Positions 35,079-47,356 of a stretch of 64,000 nucleotides of DNA are shown here, one piece after another. A program made the translations under genes and the position numbers. This DNA is from Certhia americana. Taxonomy: Eukaryota; Chordata; Aves; Passeriformes; Certhiidae. The notes under the pieces are model-generated. The model worked only from the letters and a program-made list of their open reading frames with translations. It ran no database searches and was not told the DNA's origin. The stretch lies in NCBI GenBank assembly GCA_018697195.1, contig CM031861.1, positions 3,747,963 through 3,811,962 of the forward strand, in the 5' to 3' direction. Numbering within the stretch: position 1 is the first letter of the stretch; each line of letters starts with the position of its first letter.

Positions 35079-35917
35079 GTAAGAATGAAGAGTTTCAAGG
35101 ATAGGATCTAATGAAAATGTGAAAATGGTCTTTGAATACATAATATTCACTCTGAAAATTACTGTGTTTTTAGTATGCATCTAGTGGCAGCCTGGACAAT
35201 AGAGAGGGAAATGGTAAAATAAATAAAATTTTGACATTGCTTATTTGTAAGCTTCATACATAAAATCTTTCCCTTGACAATGCTTTCTTATTTGTTCTAA
35301 TTATAGCTGTGAGGACTTTGTGGTTTTGGGGTGAAGGGGTGGCATTGTCTGTGTTTGGCTTGGAATTGTTTTCACTGCAGTAGCTTTTTCAAAAAGGAGA
35401 CATTATCTTAATAGTATTCATAGATGCTTAGTTGCATCTTGCATGGTAACAACTTGCAGAGTCGTTTTCACCATTTATCAGGCTGAAAAATACAAGGCAC
35501 AGAAAGAGAATTAGTATGTAAAACTTGTATCTTTGAAATTATTTGATAAATATCTGAAGAGAGCCTTTGTTTGCTCAGGAAAATAGAAGCCTGATTGTTA
35601 AAAAACTCAAAAGATGATTGGAACAGCGTACAGAAAGTAGGGCTTCTGTTCTTGACTTACGTTTTCCAGTTAATGCCTTTTGCTCTGGGAGTGGGGGATA
35701 AAACCAGTAATATGTATCAGAACACTGAAGGCAGTTCACCTTCAGCTGCACTTCGATTCATTTTTGTACTTGGGTGGGATTACATCTGTTACTGAAGGAT
35801 GGCTTTGTAATCCAGAGTGGTGTTTTCATTTGCTGAAGTGGTTCTTAGCGTTTTGTGTAAAATACTCGCTAATTGCAGCAGCAGTAGTTGAGTTTTATCT
35901 CTCAACCCTTTGCCCAG
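35079..35917 (+). other. NELL1 intron, 839 bp
   Basis: GTAAGA to GCCCAG, between the two halves of VWC1. No repeat or gene was recognised. Confidence 0.92.
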
Positions 35918-36020
35918 GGAGGAGTTGTGGAGTGCAGGAGGATGTCCTGTCCCCCTCTCGAGTGTCCTCCTGATGCTCTGCCCGTGCACGTGGAGGGTCA
36001 GTGCTGCAAGGTGTGCAAAG
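35918..36020 (+). CDS. NELL1: NELL1 exon: second half of VWC1
   Basis: This 103-nt exon lies between acceptor TTTGCCCAG and donor GTGAGT. It reads GGVVECRRMSCPPLECPP, then DALPVHVEGQCCKVCK. The CC-x-x-C signature closes VWC1. One base (G) is carried to the next exon to make Ala. VWC domains commonly bind TGF-beta or BMP-type ligands or mediate protein contacts; no ligand can be inferred from sequence here. Confidence 0.96.
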
Positions 36021-39000
36021 GTGAGTGCAGCACACAGACCTCGCCATTTCCCCCCTCATTTCAGCAGAGTTAAGCTCCTCCTGCCAGCAGGCACATTTTG
36101 TCATGATTGTCTGAGGTCCTGGTATTTCAGGTAACGGGAGTTGTAGTGGCAAGCACGATTTGAGTAGAAAATAAATAATTGCTGAGAAATGAGCGAGCAT
36201 TGCAAATTTTTGAGGTACTGTTTTTACCTGTTGTTAGTGTAAAATTATTTGTCCTGTTAGGGACTGGGAAGACTGACTGCACTCCAGTTTGTATCTCCTC
36301 TTGATGTTGAGCATCAAGCCTATGATCTGAACTTTGCTTTGTGATGAGTAACTAACCAAGGTGTTATCATTTCGCCTATCTTTTATTTCAAGTTAAAAGA
36401 CTGCTCTTTAAAATAAACGTGACAGAATATCACACCCTGGCTTAATATCGCTGTGTGGAGCCATAGTTTGCTGTAATTAATTTCAAAATAAATTAATGAG
36501 AAGAAAGAAAGGCGAAGTAAATTTTGTGATTGGTGCTATTGTGAGCTTTCAGTTCCTTTATCTGGGAATGAAAGCTGTAAAGTAACGTTTGTGGAAGGAA
36601 TATTGAATATTTGTTACTTTAATAGTAGTACAAAGAACAAAGCCAATTTATGTATGAAAATTTTAGCTGTTTACTAATGCCAGTTGTACTTTAAGAAGCA
36701 CAAATTCTCTTTCCCCTGATCTGTTCTGGAAGATGAGTAAACTTCATGCATGAGCTTTTCAATAATTTATTAGGGCAGGGATGTTGAATTATTTTAGGAT
36801 TTATTAGGAAAATAATAATACTTTTTTTAGCATTCTGTCACCCTTCTTCAGTTCATTGAATTCATTAGTTCCGTGCACAAATATCCTTTAGCTGTGATCT
36901 TGCACTTGCTCTTGTTTCTCATGTAATCTCATTTCTCTCAATTGTATGTCAGCAGGAATGTTCTGCATACTAAAAGATGTTCATGAACAGAGTACTTGGG
37001 TGGTGAAGTGGCCATGCTGGCCTGTATTTTTTTTTTTTTGTCTCAAAATATTTTTATTTGTAACATTGAAAGTCTAGGAAGTTCTTTCATGAAACTGGAT
37101 GTATGCACAAGAGTCAAAGTCTGACACAAGGAAATTGTTAAGGCTCAAAATTGTGATTTGGTGTATACCCTCAAGAGTAAACTGTTCCTGTTATTTGTAA
37201 GGGGAAGATGAACAATCAAACTTGCCTTTTGTCAGTGATTGGCACAAACTTGACTCGTTATTCTGACAAGAGCTCAGCATGTCAGTCAATGGGAAGAGAC
37301 GTATGGAAGTTGATTGAAATTGATTGTAAATGCCAGCTCCTTGACAAAATGATGTGCTAGGACCACAGTTAGTCACCTCTAGGTAGATAGTAGTAATTGC
37401 AGAGGTTTTCCAAAGAGCTGCACTGCAGGTGTTATTTTCTCTGTGCTTCTTCTCTTTAGCTCTGATAGAACCATCAGCTGTAATTTGCTGTCTCTAGAGA
37501 GATTATTGAATGGCTGGGTTATTGAACACTTTCCCATCTTAGCTAAGGGTTAATGAACAAAGCTCTAATGTCTGCTATGTTAAGGGGTTGTGGCAGTTCA
37601 GTTTTGATCCCTGCCACCTTTTGTTAACATTTCAAATAATATTTGGCAAAAGACTATAATTTTGGTTTGAATATAATTTTTCTGAATCATACATTAACTT
37701 GCTTTCCAGTTATTTTTTTTTACTTTCCAGTCCATTCTTTTGTTAAAAGCAGTCATGTCAGGAGAACAGAAAGAAAAAAGGAAATGTCTCTAGTTCAAAT
37801 TCTCCTAAAAATAGTTACTGGGATTCCTAATTTAAATGAAGCTTCCTCATCTGAAGTTTTCTTCAGAAGTGAGATCACAACAAGTCAGGCATAAAAACTA
37901 GGGCAGCTTCTGAAAAACAAAGAAAACTAGGATGCCAAAAGGAAGAAGCCTGTTTTTAAACGCTTTAGTGATGATGAAGACTGAGTGATCCTCAAAATCA
38001 TAAATCACTATTTTTCTTCTTTTTGAAGAAATGAGCATTTTCACAAAGAGTCATTAGAAGCAAATTTATGTCTGAAGGTTCATGAAGATTGATCTAGCAG
38101 TCTCTTCTGCTTAAAATTTGGGAATCAATCTGGCTATGACAGTTGCTGCTGTGGAACTATTGGCATCATCTGTGAGGGGGACAAACTTGCACCTGTGAGT
38201 GCTTCCCTTGCCTGGGCATTCAGAAGGGAAATTTAGGTAAAGCAGTCCTAGATGGAGTGTCTTTGGAGAACACTTGCACTGTGCATGTGGCTCGACTGCA
38301 GAGCTTTGAAGAATTGTTCAGTTGCAGCATAGGATTCACACCTTTTAGCTTTCCTTTCAGGGTCACGGGTTAGACTTCTGCTGGCCAAGTACAGAAAGAA
38401 CTAAATTGCCACAGCAGAAAGTTATTTTATCAGTGTTTAGCATTGATCTGGTTTGTAATGTGGGGCACTTTTATAGTGGATACTTGATTCGTGTGAGATC
38501 ATAACAGTCCAGCTGTCCTGTTTAATTGATGGATTTACTGTCCTTCTCTGGAATTGGAATTTAGACATGTAGTTGCTTGGGGGCTGTGATAATTCTGGTC
38601 ATAACTGACCAAGCTGTTTGCTGCTGTGGCCCTGGTGCACGTTGCCCTCTTCATGGTGGCTGTAGTCCCAAGCTGTGTGACTTTGCTGTGAAGTGAACAA
38701 GGAGTGGCCACGTGTTCCAGTTCGTTGGTTCATTTACCACTTACCTTTGGCAGAAAGGTCAAAACTTCAGACAAGAATTTTGTAGTAGGAGTTCTCAGTT
38801 TCCTGGGAAAATCCTGCATATATTTCATGTGTGCTAGAAGAATATTTTCCTGAAATAGATTTTTGCAGTTTGTTGATTCAGTGCAGTCGTTCGCTGCATC
38901 TAATCTGTTCATGCAGCCCTCCAGCAAGTTGAAGAGTTCACCTTTGTGCCCACAAAAAATGTGAAGGCTTAATTGAAATCTGTGCTTACATTATTCTCAT

Positions 39001-39405
39001 GATGAACTGGATGTTAATAAATGTCGCCAGTTCTTGAAGTGAGTCATGAGGACCTCTAGTAACACAAATACTGTAGCTGCTCTACATTATGTCAGTAGTG
39101 AAAATATTTTCTATTGAATGATAGGTTATTTAGCCCAGGACATATTGTTTATGCTCCTATTCCCTCTCTTTAGTTTGGCTAAAGAGGCTACTTTCTCTTA
39201 AAATGAATTTATGGTCTGTTACTTTGTAATTGTATGTGATACTGACTTCTGATGAAAGCAAAATGCATTGTCTTTTAATGTATTGGTATTTTTCCAGTGT
39301 ATATGAATACTGGCTTTACTTCTATGTTACACCTTGCATCTATTTGCTGCTTAAATATTGATTTAATTAATTTTTAATCTTCCTCCTTCTTCTCTCGAAT
39401 TACAG
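36021..39405 (+). other. NELL1 intron, 3.4 kb
   Basis: GTGAGT to TTACAG. Unique-looking AT-rich sequence without recognisable mobile elements. The part at about 36380-36800 is especially rich in TAAT-type words. Confidence 0.9.
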
Positions 39406-39479
39406 CCAAGTGTATCTATGGAGGCAAAGTGCTAGCAGAAGGTCAACGAGTGTTAACCAAGAGCTGCAGGGAATGTCGA
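39406..39479 (+). CDS. NELL1: NELL1 exon: first half of VWC2
   Basis: This 74-nt exon lies between acceptor AATTACAG and donor GTAAGT. After two bases completing Ala it reads KCIYGGKVLAEGQRV, then LTKSCRECR. This string is very close to human NELL1 and clearly unlike the corresponding NELL2 segment, so it is a strong paralogue discriminator. It ends on a codon boundary. Confidence 0.96.
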
Positions 39480-41500
39480 GTAAGTTTCAGTTGTATCAAC
39501 CTTTCCTGATTTTAAATGTATCTGTGGTGTTCAGAAGTGACAGTGAAAAGTTAGTGCATTTCTTTAGGCTTCCTTCATGCAAATGTGACATCTGTTGTCT
39601 TGAAAAAGGTGACCTTGAAGTCACTGAAAGCCACAAATACAAAAACAAGGCAGGAATGTGACCCTTGCAGGATAAGAAAAATATGGGCAAAATGATTTGG
39701 AAGACTGTCTTCTCTAATCTCTGTTTTCATGAGCTTTAGGAAAAGTAACAGCCTCTTGAGAAATTACTTATTTCAGCCAAATTGCTAAAATTTGAAGCAA
39801 CCTTCTTATTACATTGTGTGAGTTACTCTGTATTTCCCCTAGTATTGTTCAAACTATATATAGCCCTTCTAATAATTAGGTAAATTAGAGAGTATTGGAG
39901 TGGACCGAGTTCTTTCTTGGCAAATTCATGACACTGGGACTGTGGCAATCAATATTTAAGAGCACAGGTGAACAGAGGCTGTGTTAGATCCCTTCAGGGA
40001 GCGTCGGTGAGTGTGCCTTGGAAAAGATTACAGTGATCTGGTTATTGTTCTGCTTGGAGCTGAGTGTACAGAGCAGCAATTTTGTGTTCACTAATGGATA
40101 TGGACAATAACTGGTTGCAGATGTTGTGAAAACAGCTTGTTATGCAGAATTACTTTGCTATTGTTACTGTTGTGCTGTATGGGGTGCTCAGCACTGCGTA
40201 TGCAAATACGTGGGCAAGGTCGTTGCCTTGGAAGGCAGGCTAAGATGCCTGTTATTTATAATATGACATAGAGTGTTTATTTGGGAGTGGAAGTACATGC
40301 ATAAAATGAGAACAGGAGTATTTTCATGTTAAAGTCAAACCAGCGAGGGTGGTCTGAATTATGTCCGTGGAATTTCTCTGTGTGATAAATAAGAGTGTTA
40401 TATTCATCATTAAAAGTATGGTAATACATTCAGGAAGATGAAAAGCAAATACCAGCCATCAAATATCTGTCATTAGGAATGAATAAAATACTGAAAACAA
40501 CTTTTGTATTTTGCTTATTGTTAAAAGGAAAATGATATGGCAATGTTAATTGCAGTAACATTGCAGTTGGTATTTGCATCTTAATTGGCAGTATTGATAA
40601 ATGCTCAAAATGACATCTGTGAACGTGACACCATAAAAAAATGTTTGATGCGTGCCTTCAGAAAAGCCCCAACAAACTCAAGTTCTTTCCACAACTGTGC
40701 TTCAACTAGATACTAAACCTCACTGGCCAGGGGAGAGTTTTTACGAGGATGCTTGCATCTGTTTCTGTGGGCTGATGTGTCTCTGGTGTGCAGGATGTCT
40801 TCAGCACCACCTCCAAAATCAGACCTGCTTGTTTCCTGCCTCAGTTAGGAATGCTCACTGGAGAAAGGGTGGATGGTGAGGAATCAAACTGTGGCTGTGT
40901 CATTGTTTTCTGTCCTGTGTGGACAAGGTGCTGTATGAATCAAAGAGGGACTTTGTCATAGGGGAGGACCATACAAAATTTAATATGGTTTAATTTTCCA
41001 GACGTGAAAAACTGACATCAGGTTTCAAAAGCTGCTGATCCATGAAGGAATACAGAGGAGGGTACACATCTACTGTCAGTGTAATAGTGTTGATAAAGAT
41101 GACTTAAAAATCTTTGTGTCTATAAAGGAGGATATATTTGTAAGTGGGGCAATGTCAAAAAGTTTAAGTTGAAGTTTCGCATTCCAGTTTTTATTTGAAA
41201 ATAGATTCCTTATTCTTTGCTTAGGTACTGGTCCAAACTTAAGAGGCTTTTAACTTTTATTTGTTTTCCATCTATCTACTGATAGATCCAGCTAGATCAA
41301 AGATTTTCTTCATCAGGCTGAGAGACCTTTTTTTAATTCTTCAAAACTAATCCAGATTAAAAATATTTATGATGCACATCCTCTTAAGCATAAGCACAGA
41401 TGTTGCTCATGAGCAACCATTCTCAGCTGGAATCCTGCCCATGAACACTCTTTAGATGAATCTGCAATGACAAAATGAGCACACAGGTATTTCTGACAAT

Positions 41501-41945
41501 CACAGAACAGTTCACATTGGAAGGGACCTCTGGAGGTCATCTTGTCTAGCTATCCTGCTTGAGCAGTTACCTAGGACCACATCCACATGGCTTTTGAATA
41601 TCTCCAAGGATGGAGACTCCACAGCTCCCCTGGGCAGTCTGTGCTGGTGTTTGGTCATCCTCACACTGCCAGAGTGTTTCCTGATGTTCAGGTGGGCCCT
41701 GCTGTGTTTCAGTTTGTGCCCCTGGGCCCTGCTCCTGTCACTGGGCACTGCTGGGAAGAGCCTGGCTCCATCCTCTTGGCACCTTCCCTTAGGGTATTTT
41801 AATGTGTCTGTAGGATCCCCCTGAGCCTTCTCCTCTCCAGGTTAAACAGGCCCAGCCCTCTCAGCCTTTCCTCCTGTGAGATGCTCCAGTTTATTATTTA
41901 TCCTTGTGGTCTGTGGCTGATCTCTCCCCAGCTGTTGCATTTCTC
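41501..41945 (-). mobile_element. CR1 LINE 3' fragment, antisense
   Basis: Begins near CACAGAACAGTTCACATTGG and AAGGGACCTCTGGAGGTCAT, the reverse complement of a CR1 3' end of the GACCTCCAGAGGTCCCTT type. It continues with GGATGGAGACTCCACAGCTC, CACTGGGCACTGCTGGGAAG, CCCCTGAGCCTTCTCCTCTC and CAGCCCTCTCAGCCTTTCCT. The last 50 bp are more diverged. It is 5'-truncated. Confidence 0.93.
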
Positions 41946-42408
41946 TCTTGTGGTGGGAAGGCCAGAAAATGCAAGTGTGTATGAGCTTTTGATAACTACG
42001 CCTTTCTGCATTCAATATGTGTGTGATTTTTTCTTTGTTGGTATGTTTAGGGTTTTGTTTTGGGTTTCACCAGTATGGTGATGTGGGCCATTGAATGTCA
42101 GTGGAAAGATTTATATAACTGTTGTTGGAGTGGGAATTTGCAGGTGATCAGCTGCCTGTGAATGACGTGATGTCTGTTCATAAACAGACTACATGCTTGA
42201 CAGCAAGGGGTACAAAAATAAAAAAAAGCCTCTTTGTTAATGCTGGGAGCAGGCAGTTGCAGTGTGCCATACGAGATGGACAGGGCCCACAGCTTTCAGG
42301 AAGGTTGACTGAAAAGTTTTCTGTAAAGATTAGGAACAATATGCTTCTGAAGAGTGACAATTAAGGCTGCTGTTTGAAACTGTCTTAAGAGACTGATCAA
42401 TACCAGCT

Positions 42409-42768
42409 TGTTGTGGCTTAGGAATGGTATTCCCAGATGTGGAGCTCTCACTGAAACCACGTCTCTCACTTCCCCGGGTGGGATGGAGAGGAGAATTGGA
42501 GGCAGAAAATGTAAAGATCATGGGAGATTAGATCAGTTTACTGGAATCAGCAAGGACATCAGAAAATGATCAGTAACAGCAACAATACTAATGACAAAGG
42601 GTAGAGGGAAGAGGTGATGGATTCACAGGGAGTAACAATACCTGACTGCTCCCTCTCAGCCCCACCAGCCCCACCTCAGTGAGGTGGTGTAGAATAACCT
42701 CCTGTCCTGGCCATGTCCTTCTGGGATACTGCAGACATCAACCCTGTCTTGTCTGGAACCAGGGCACA
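42409..42768 (+). mobile_element. LTR, second full-length-like copy of the 27.8-kb family
   Basis: Starts TGTTGTGGCTTAGGAATGGT and ends GGAACCAGGGCACA. It shares with 27805-28267 the ordered blocks listed there, including GATCAGTAACAGCAACAATA. About 100 bp shorter than that copy. No internal retroviral sequence adjoins it, so it is a solo LTR. Confidence 0.62.
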
Positions 42769-43619
42769 GATCAATTCAGACAGGGAAAAAAAAACCCCAC
42801 CAGAATAGTCTTATCTGAAATCTTGCTATTAATTTTCAAAGCTGATCATGTGAGATGAGCTGTTTGTTGTTCAGATTTACACTGCATGTCACTGATTAGG
42901 CTTACATCCAGTCCTTTTTATATGTACTTACCTTGGTAATTACAAGAAATTTAATTATCTTGTTGTAAATTTTTGACTCCAGATCTCATTCTTTGTGGAT
43001 TGTGTGTCACAACTGAAGCTTGATATATTTATTCCAGAAAAAAGTCTTTTTGACATCTATTTCTGTTCACATCCTATGACTGCTACATATGTGAATTGAA
43101 TATAAAAAGGAGTAATTTTTCTAAGACTGCCTGAAGCAATAATTCTGAAGTGTGAACTCTTTTTACTTATCTCAGTGGATAAAATCTGAAATCTGATGAT
43201 GATAATTCTTATAATTGGATCTGTACTAGTTTATAACAAATTGATTTTAACCCAAAGAATACTCACATGGAAATGTTTTAATTGTTTTAAAACTTAATTA
43301 CAAATAAGTTTAATTTGCTTTCCCAAGATGCATATTCTGCAGAAAATAGAGGACTTAAGGAAATAAAATCTTACTGTCATTAAATTAATGGAATTCTCAA
43401 TTTGTGTTCTTTAATCGCCTTGTGAGTCACTAAAGAAGCAGTGAGCTTAGAATAAATTTGTCTTTTGGTTTTTGACTCATCCTGACACTCATTTGACTTT
43501 CACACCATTTCTTGCCATATTTTTCTGGACAGATTTATTGTCATTCAACACTTATTGTCGGTGTGCTGACATACTTTACTCTTTTTGCTGTAGCTGTCCT
43601 GCCTGAGCTTAAATAGGCA

Positions 43620-44220
43620 ATGAGTTACAGCCAGAGCTTTTCTAGCTGGTGGTTTGCTCACGTGGTGGTAAGTGATGGCTCAGTGTCTGCTTCTTTTATC
43701 ACCTTTGATCCTGCAGTTGCACACACAGCCGTGGGGGATTCCTCCCTTTCCCTTGTGGAAGTGAGATCAGGGGGGGACCTAACGCCTCCATTAACTTCAG
43801 TGTTCTCGTGGGCACTTCCTCGGATGATGTGTGCCTTCTGTGCTGCTGAAGGGAGGGAGCTGCTTTTTCGTACAAAAAATAAGAAAAGCAGATGCCCGTG
43901 GGGCCTTTCTAGCAATATTTTTCACGACAGCAACTTGATGCAATTTGCCAGTGAAGGCAATTGGCCCTGCTTAGCCTTGAGGTTGTCAAGGGCAGTGATG
44001 GGCAGCGATTACAGAATGGGCAAATTTGCGTTCCCTGGCTCGGCTGCGCGTCTCAGCTCAAAGTCCTGCAAGCTGCCGGGCACCTCGGGCACATCTTTTG
44101 GGCCTTGTGGACTCAGCAGGCATTTCCCAAGTCTGTAGGGCAGCTTGATGCTGTGAGGGCTCTGTCTGGAGCCTGGAGGGACGCAGCTGAACTGCTGTGG
44201 TGAGGTGAAGTGGCAAGGCT
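43620..44220. other. CpG-enriched intronic patch
   Basis: At least sixteen CpG dinucleotides occur in about 600 bp, with a cluster at about 44030-44100 (CTCGGCTGCGCGTCTC and nearby). The surrounding AT-rich intron has few. A 172-codon open frame (43620-44138, +) crosses it but shows no domain. It may be a regulatory element, a young repeat I do not recognise, or unremarkable GC-rich sequence. Confidence 0.45.
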
Positions 44221-45849
44221 GGTGACCAGCAAAGGTTTTTTACATGTGTGCCTGAGCTGGTGCTTTGGTGTGGCACAGTGTTGAGTAGGTATGAAAACAA
44301 ACTTCTGCACTGATGTGTTTCTTCATACAGGGTGGATTCACAGGTAATTTTCATAGCCTCTGTTCAAAGTCAAAGGTTCTCTTTATTTTTAAGATCATCT
44401 AGGGGAACAGAGATTCTCTTTTTCTCTCGGGGCAAAAAAAGTCTCTATCACATCATCTCTCTGTCCAAACTTCTCATGGAAGCATAGCCACTTCCATCTT
44501 GGCTCACTTTAACACTGTTCAAAGTCACATATCTGGTCTCTCAGATGATGAGAATGATGGCTTTAATGAGGTTTTGTCTGTTTTTTGGTATTGGTTTTCC
44601 TCTGCTTTCCTAGCCTAGATATGTTTGGATCATATTTTTAAACTTGTCTCTGCAATCATGATAGCTGGATAATGAAATTTCTTCATTTGAGGAAAGCAGA
44701 AATTCTTATTCCACCTTTTCGTTCTGCCATCTGAAGTGTCATGAAAAATATTCTGGGAGGAGTGGGGACTAGACTGATGTTAAAAAGGTGTTTTGGCAAC
44801 ATAGCAGGCTGGCTGCTTTCTTAGTGGAGTTTCATAGCTTGGAAAATGAGATGACTCAGGTGTGGATAGTTGCTATGAGGTAGTTACTGTAATTCCTACC
44901 GAGTAAAAACTCTACTTGTTAACTTCTGCTCCACTTGCCAGTTCTCAGTGATGGCATAGCTGCAGAAGGGGCGCTGAACACATAAATTACGGTATGAAGA
45001 AGGCTGAAGAAGGGGGATAAGGTAAAAGAGGAGGCTATTTTGGGACAAGATTTTAAGAAGCAATGAACTAAAGAGTTGGAGAGCTGTTTGGTCTGGAGAC
45101 AGTGAGGCTGATCTGCTGGATGGGAAGAAGATGGAGTAAAATTTGGTGCAAAAACCTCCCCATGGAACTCTGTGTCTGTGATTTTAGAAAGTTTCTACCA
45201 GCATCTAGATCTCCCATCACAGTCTTATTCTAAATCTAGAAATCAAAATTGTAGAAATGTCTTTAGCTTGATTTTACACAGTTGTTTCTGTAAGGATCTC
45301 TCAAGATGAGTTTTCTTCTCTGAAGGACCTAACTTTGGAAATAAGGTGATCACTAATTCTAAAGAACAGACTCTTGTAATTGGACATGACAGAACAACAC
45401 AACACTTGAAAATACTGGTCTGGCTTGGACTTGAATTGGACTTGAATAACTTACCAGTGAAGTATGTGGACTGTGAAATAAGAGGAATAAAGTTCAGATT
45501 TGCAGAAAGCAGGAAGATTGACTTTAACCTGGAATTAAATTCTTTAAGTTTTCAAATACTGGAAAAAAAGACAGCTATATTTGAGACTACATATTTGGTA
45601 AAGCTAGAATTGAATTCTGAGCTGAAGTGCCTTGTCTTTTAATAACTTTTTTTATGCTGGGCAGAGAAATGCACAGTAGATTACTCTAGATCTGATGTTA
45701 TGGTGGAACAAATGAATTTAACTTGCTTCTTGCTAGTTTAGCAGTGTTGTTACTGAAGATTTATAGTGCTGTGCATGGAAAAGTATGTAATCCTTGCCAC
45801 TGCGTGTGTTTTCACCAATGTCATTTTTTAAAATGTTGTTTATTTTCAG

Positions 45850-45949
45850 AATGGAGTTTTAGTAAAAGTAACAGAGACTTGTCCACCGCTGAACTGCTCA
45901 GAAAAAGATCACGTTCTTCCAGAGAACCAGTGTTGCAGTGTTTGTAGAG
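45850..45949 (+). CDS. NELL1: NELL1 exon: second half of VWC2
   Basis: This 100-nt exon lies between acceptor TATTTTCAG and donor GTAAGC. It reads NGVLVKVTETCPPLNC, then SEKDHVLPENQCCSVCR, ending with one base that starts a Gly codon. CC-x-x-C closes VWC2. Asn-Cys-Ser is a potential glycosylation site shared with human NELL1. Confidence 0.96.
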
Positions 45950-46785
45950 GTAAGCCAGCTTGGAAGGAATGTAAGTTATTGGTTCAAGAGGGGGATACAC
46001 TGAAAGGAGCTATTCCTTTTTAATGAGTTACTAAGTACCTCTATAAGCATGATTCTGAAACCACTCTGTGATGCTCCTTTGGTTAGAACACTTACCAGAT
46101 GCAAAGTTGTAATTGCTCTGAATTAGGCAGGAGGAGGGAGAAAAGGAAGAGCTGGGGAAGAGAGGAACCAATATCTCCTAAAAGTTCCTATTAAAAGGAT
46201 GCTGTGTTTGAAAAAGAAATCTATTTTGTTGCTTACACTTCCAAATGCAGGGTATTGAAAGTGTTTTTTTTAAGGTGTCTATTTCAAAATTGCAAAAATA
46301 GTAATAAGATTCTAGTTTGATGGATATTAGGAGGTTCATTTAGATCTGAGCACTCTCAGGTCTAATTTATTAATTAAGCTGGATAATAAAATAATACCAA
46401 TGCAAAACAAAAATTAAAAAATTAACACTAGAGCCCAGTACCTCATTTTTCTTCCTTCCAGTGGATGCTGAGATGCAGGTTCCTCTTCCTTTCAGCCCTG
46501 TGAGTTCTGGTCATAGGCTAGACCAGACTGAATAGGCAATAACTAAAATCTTAATTGAGGAAATCCCTTGAAATGGGGAACGTTAAGAACACAAGGTTAA
46601 GAAACTTGAACAAGATTTCTTCTTAAAACATGTTCTAACCAGTGAGTTGCTGGGTGAATAATCATTCCCTCTGTATTGTGCCTCTGTTCCTCATCTCTCC
46701 CTTGGTGCTGCATCTTCTCAAGGCTTTTTAAAAATTATTTTTTTTTAATGTGTTCTTTTTCACGGTGCACCGAGAAACCCAGGAA

Positions 46786-47356
46786 TGTAAAAGTCTTTTT
46801 CCCCAGCCAGAGATGGAAGAAATGGTTGTGAGCTGTCTCTTCTGTTTTTTCATAGGTTGCTTACTCTTTCTTATCTAGAACTTTTTTTTTTCCTGACCAG
46901 CAGAGGTCTGCTCTGCAGGTCAGTCCCAGGCACACTTCCCCGCCTTCAGGGTGATGTGTACTTTTTATACTAGAACACATGTAAACGGTATTTACAATAA
47001 TTTTCCATTACCTATTATTCATGTTAGAAAGTCAGACTTTACTCTAAACCAATTAGAGTGTGCCACTGTCACAGCAGAAGGTGGAGCAGATGAAGAAGAA
47101 GGAAGAAGTCTGGACACCACAAGACTCCTCCGTCTTGTCTTCCCTGCTTACCATACTAGAAACCCCAGAAATGTAAATTTCTCACCCTGTGATAAACTAC
47201 ATACTATGCTACTATCTAATACACATTCTTGAAAGCTCTTCTTCATCTCAGAGGCTAGGAAACCCTTTCCATGAGCAAAGGTTAAAAACATTGTTTGTCG
47301 GAGGTTTTTAATCCCTTAAACACGCAAAGAAATATTTCTCAGAATTTCTCATTCCA
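46786..47356 (-). mobile_element. Solo LTR, antisense, copy 1 of a two-copy family
   Basis: Collinear with 62531-63076 over its whole length; shared blocks include CCAGCCAGAGATGGAAGAAA, TATTTACAATAA, GTGCCAC, CTCACCCTGTGATAAACTAC and AGGAAACCCTTTCCATG. On the minus strand it has TATAAAAA near 46962-46969. The polyadenylation hexamer seen in the other copy is mutated here. Ends are TG...CA. Flanks differ from copy 2. The 93-codon frame at 46951-47232 is part of the repeat. Confidence 0.66.

Larger units (their letters stand above)
39480..45849 (+). other. NELL1 intron, 6.4 kb
   Basis: GTAAGT to TTTCAG. It holds a CR1 copy at 41.5 kb, an LTR at 42.4 kb and a CpG-enriched patch at 43.6-44.2 kb. 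The rest is unassigned AT-rich DNA. Confidence 0.9.

Noticed and set aside
43620..44138. 172-codon plus-strand frame
   Set aside because: The CpG patch lengthens open frames by lowering stop-codon frequency. No domain is visible.
45040..45130. GAGCTGTTTGGTCTGGAGACAG resembling a CR1 segment
   Set aside because: Only about 25 bp are similar and no flanking CR1 landmarks are present.
46951..47232. Acidic frame shared with 62645-62896
   Set aside because: The similarity is due to the duplicated LTR. The reading frame is not kept between the copies.
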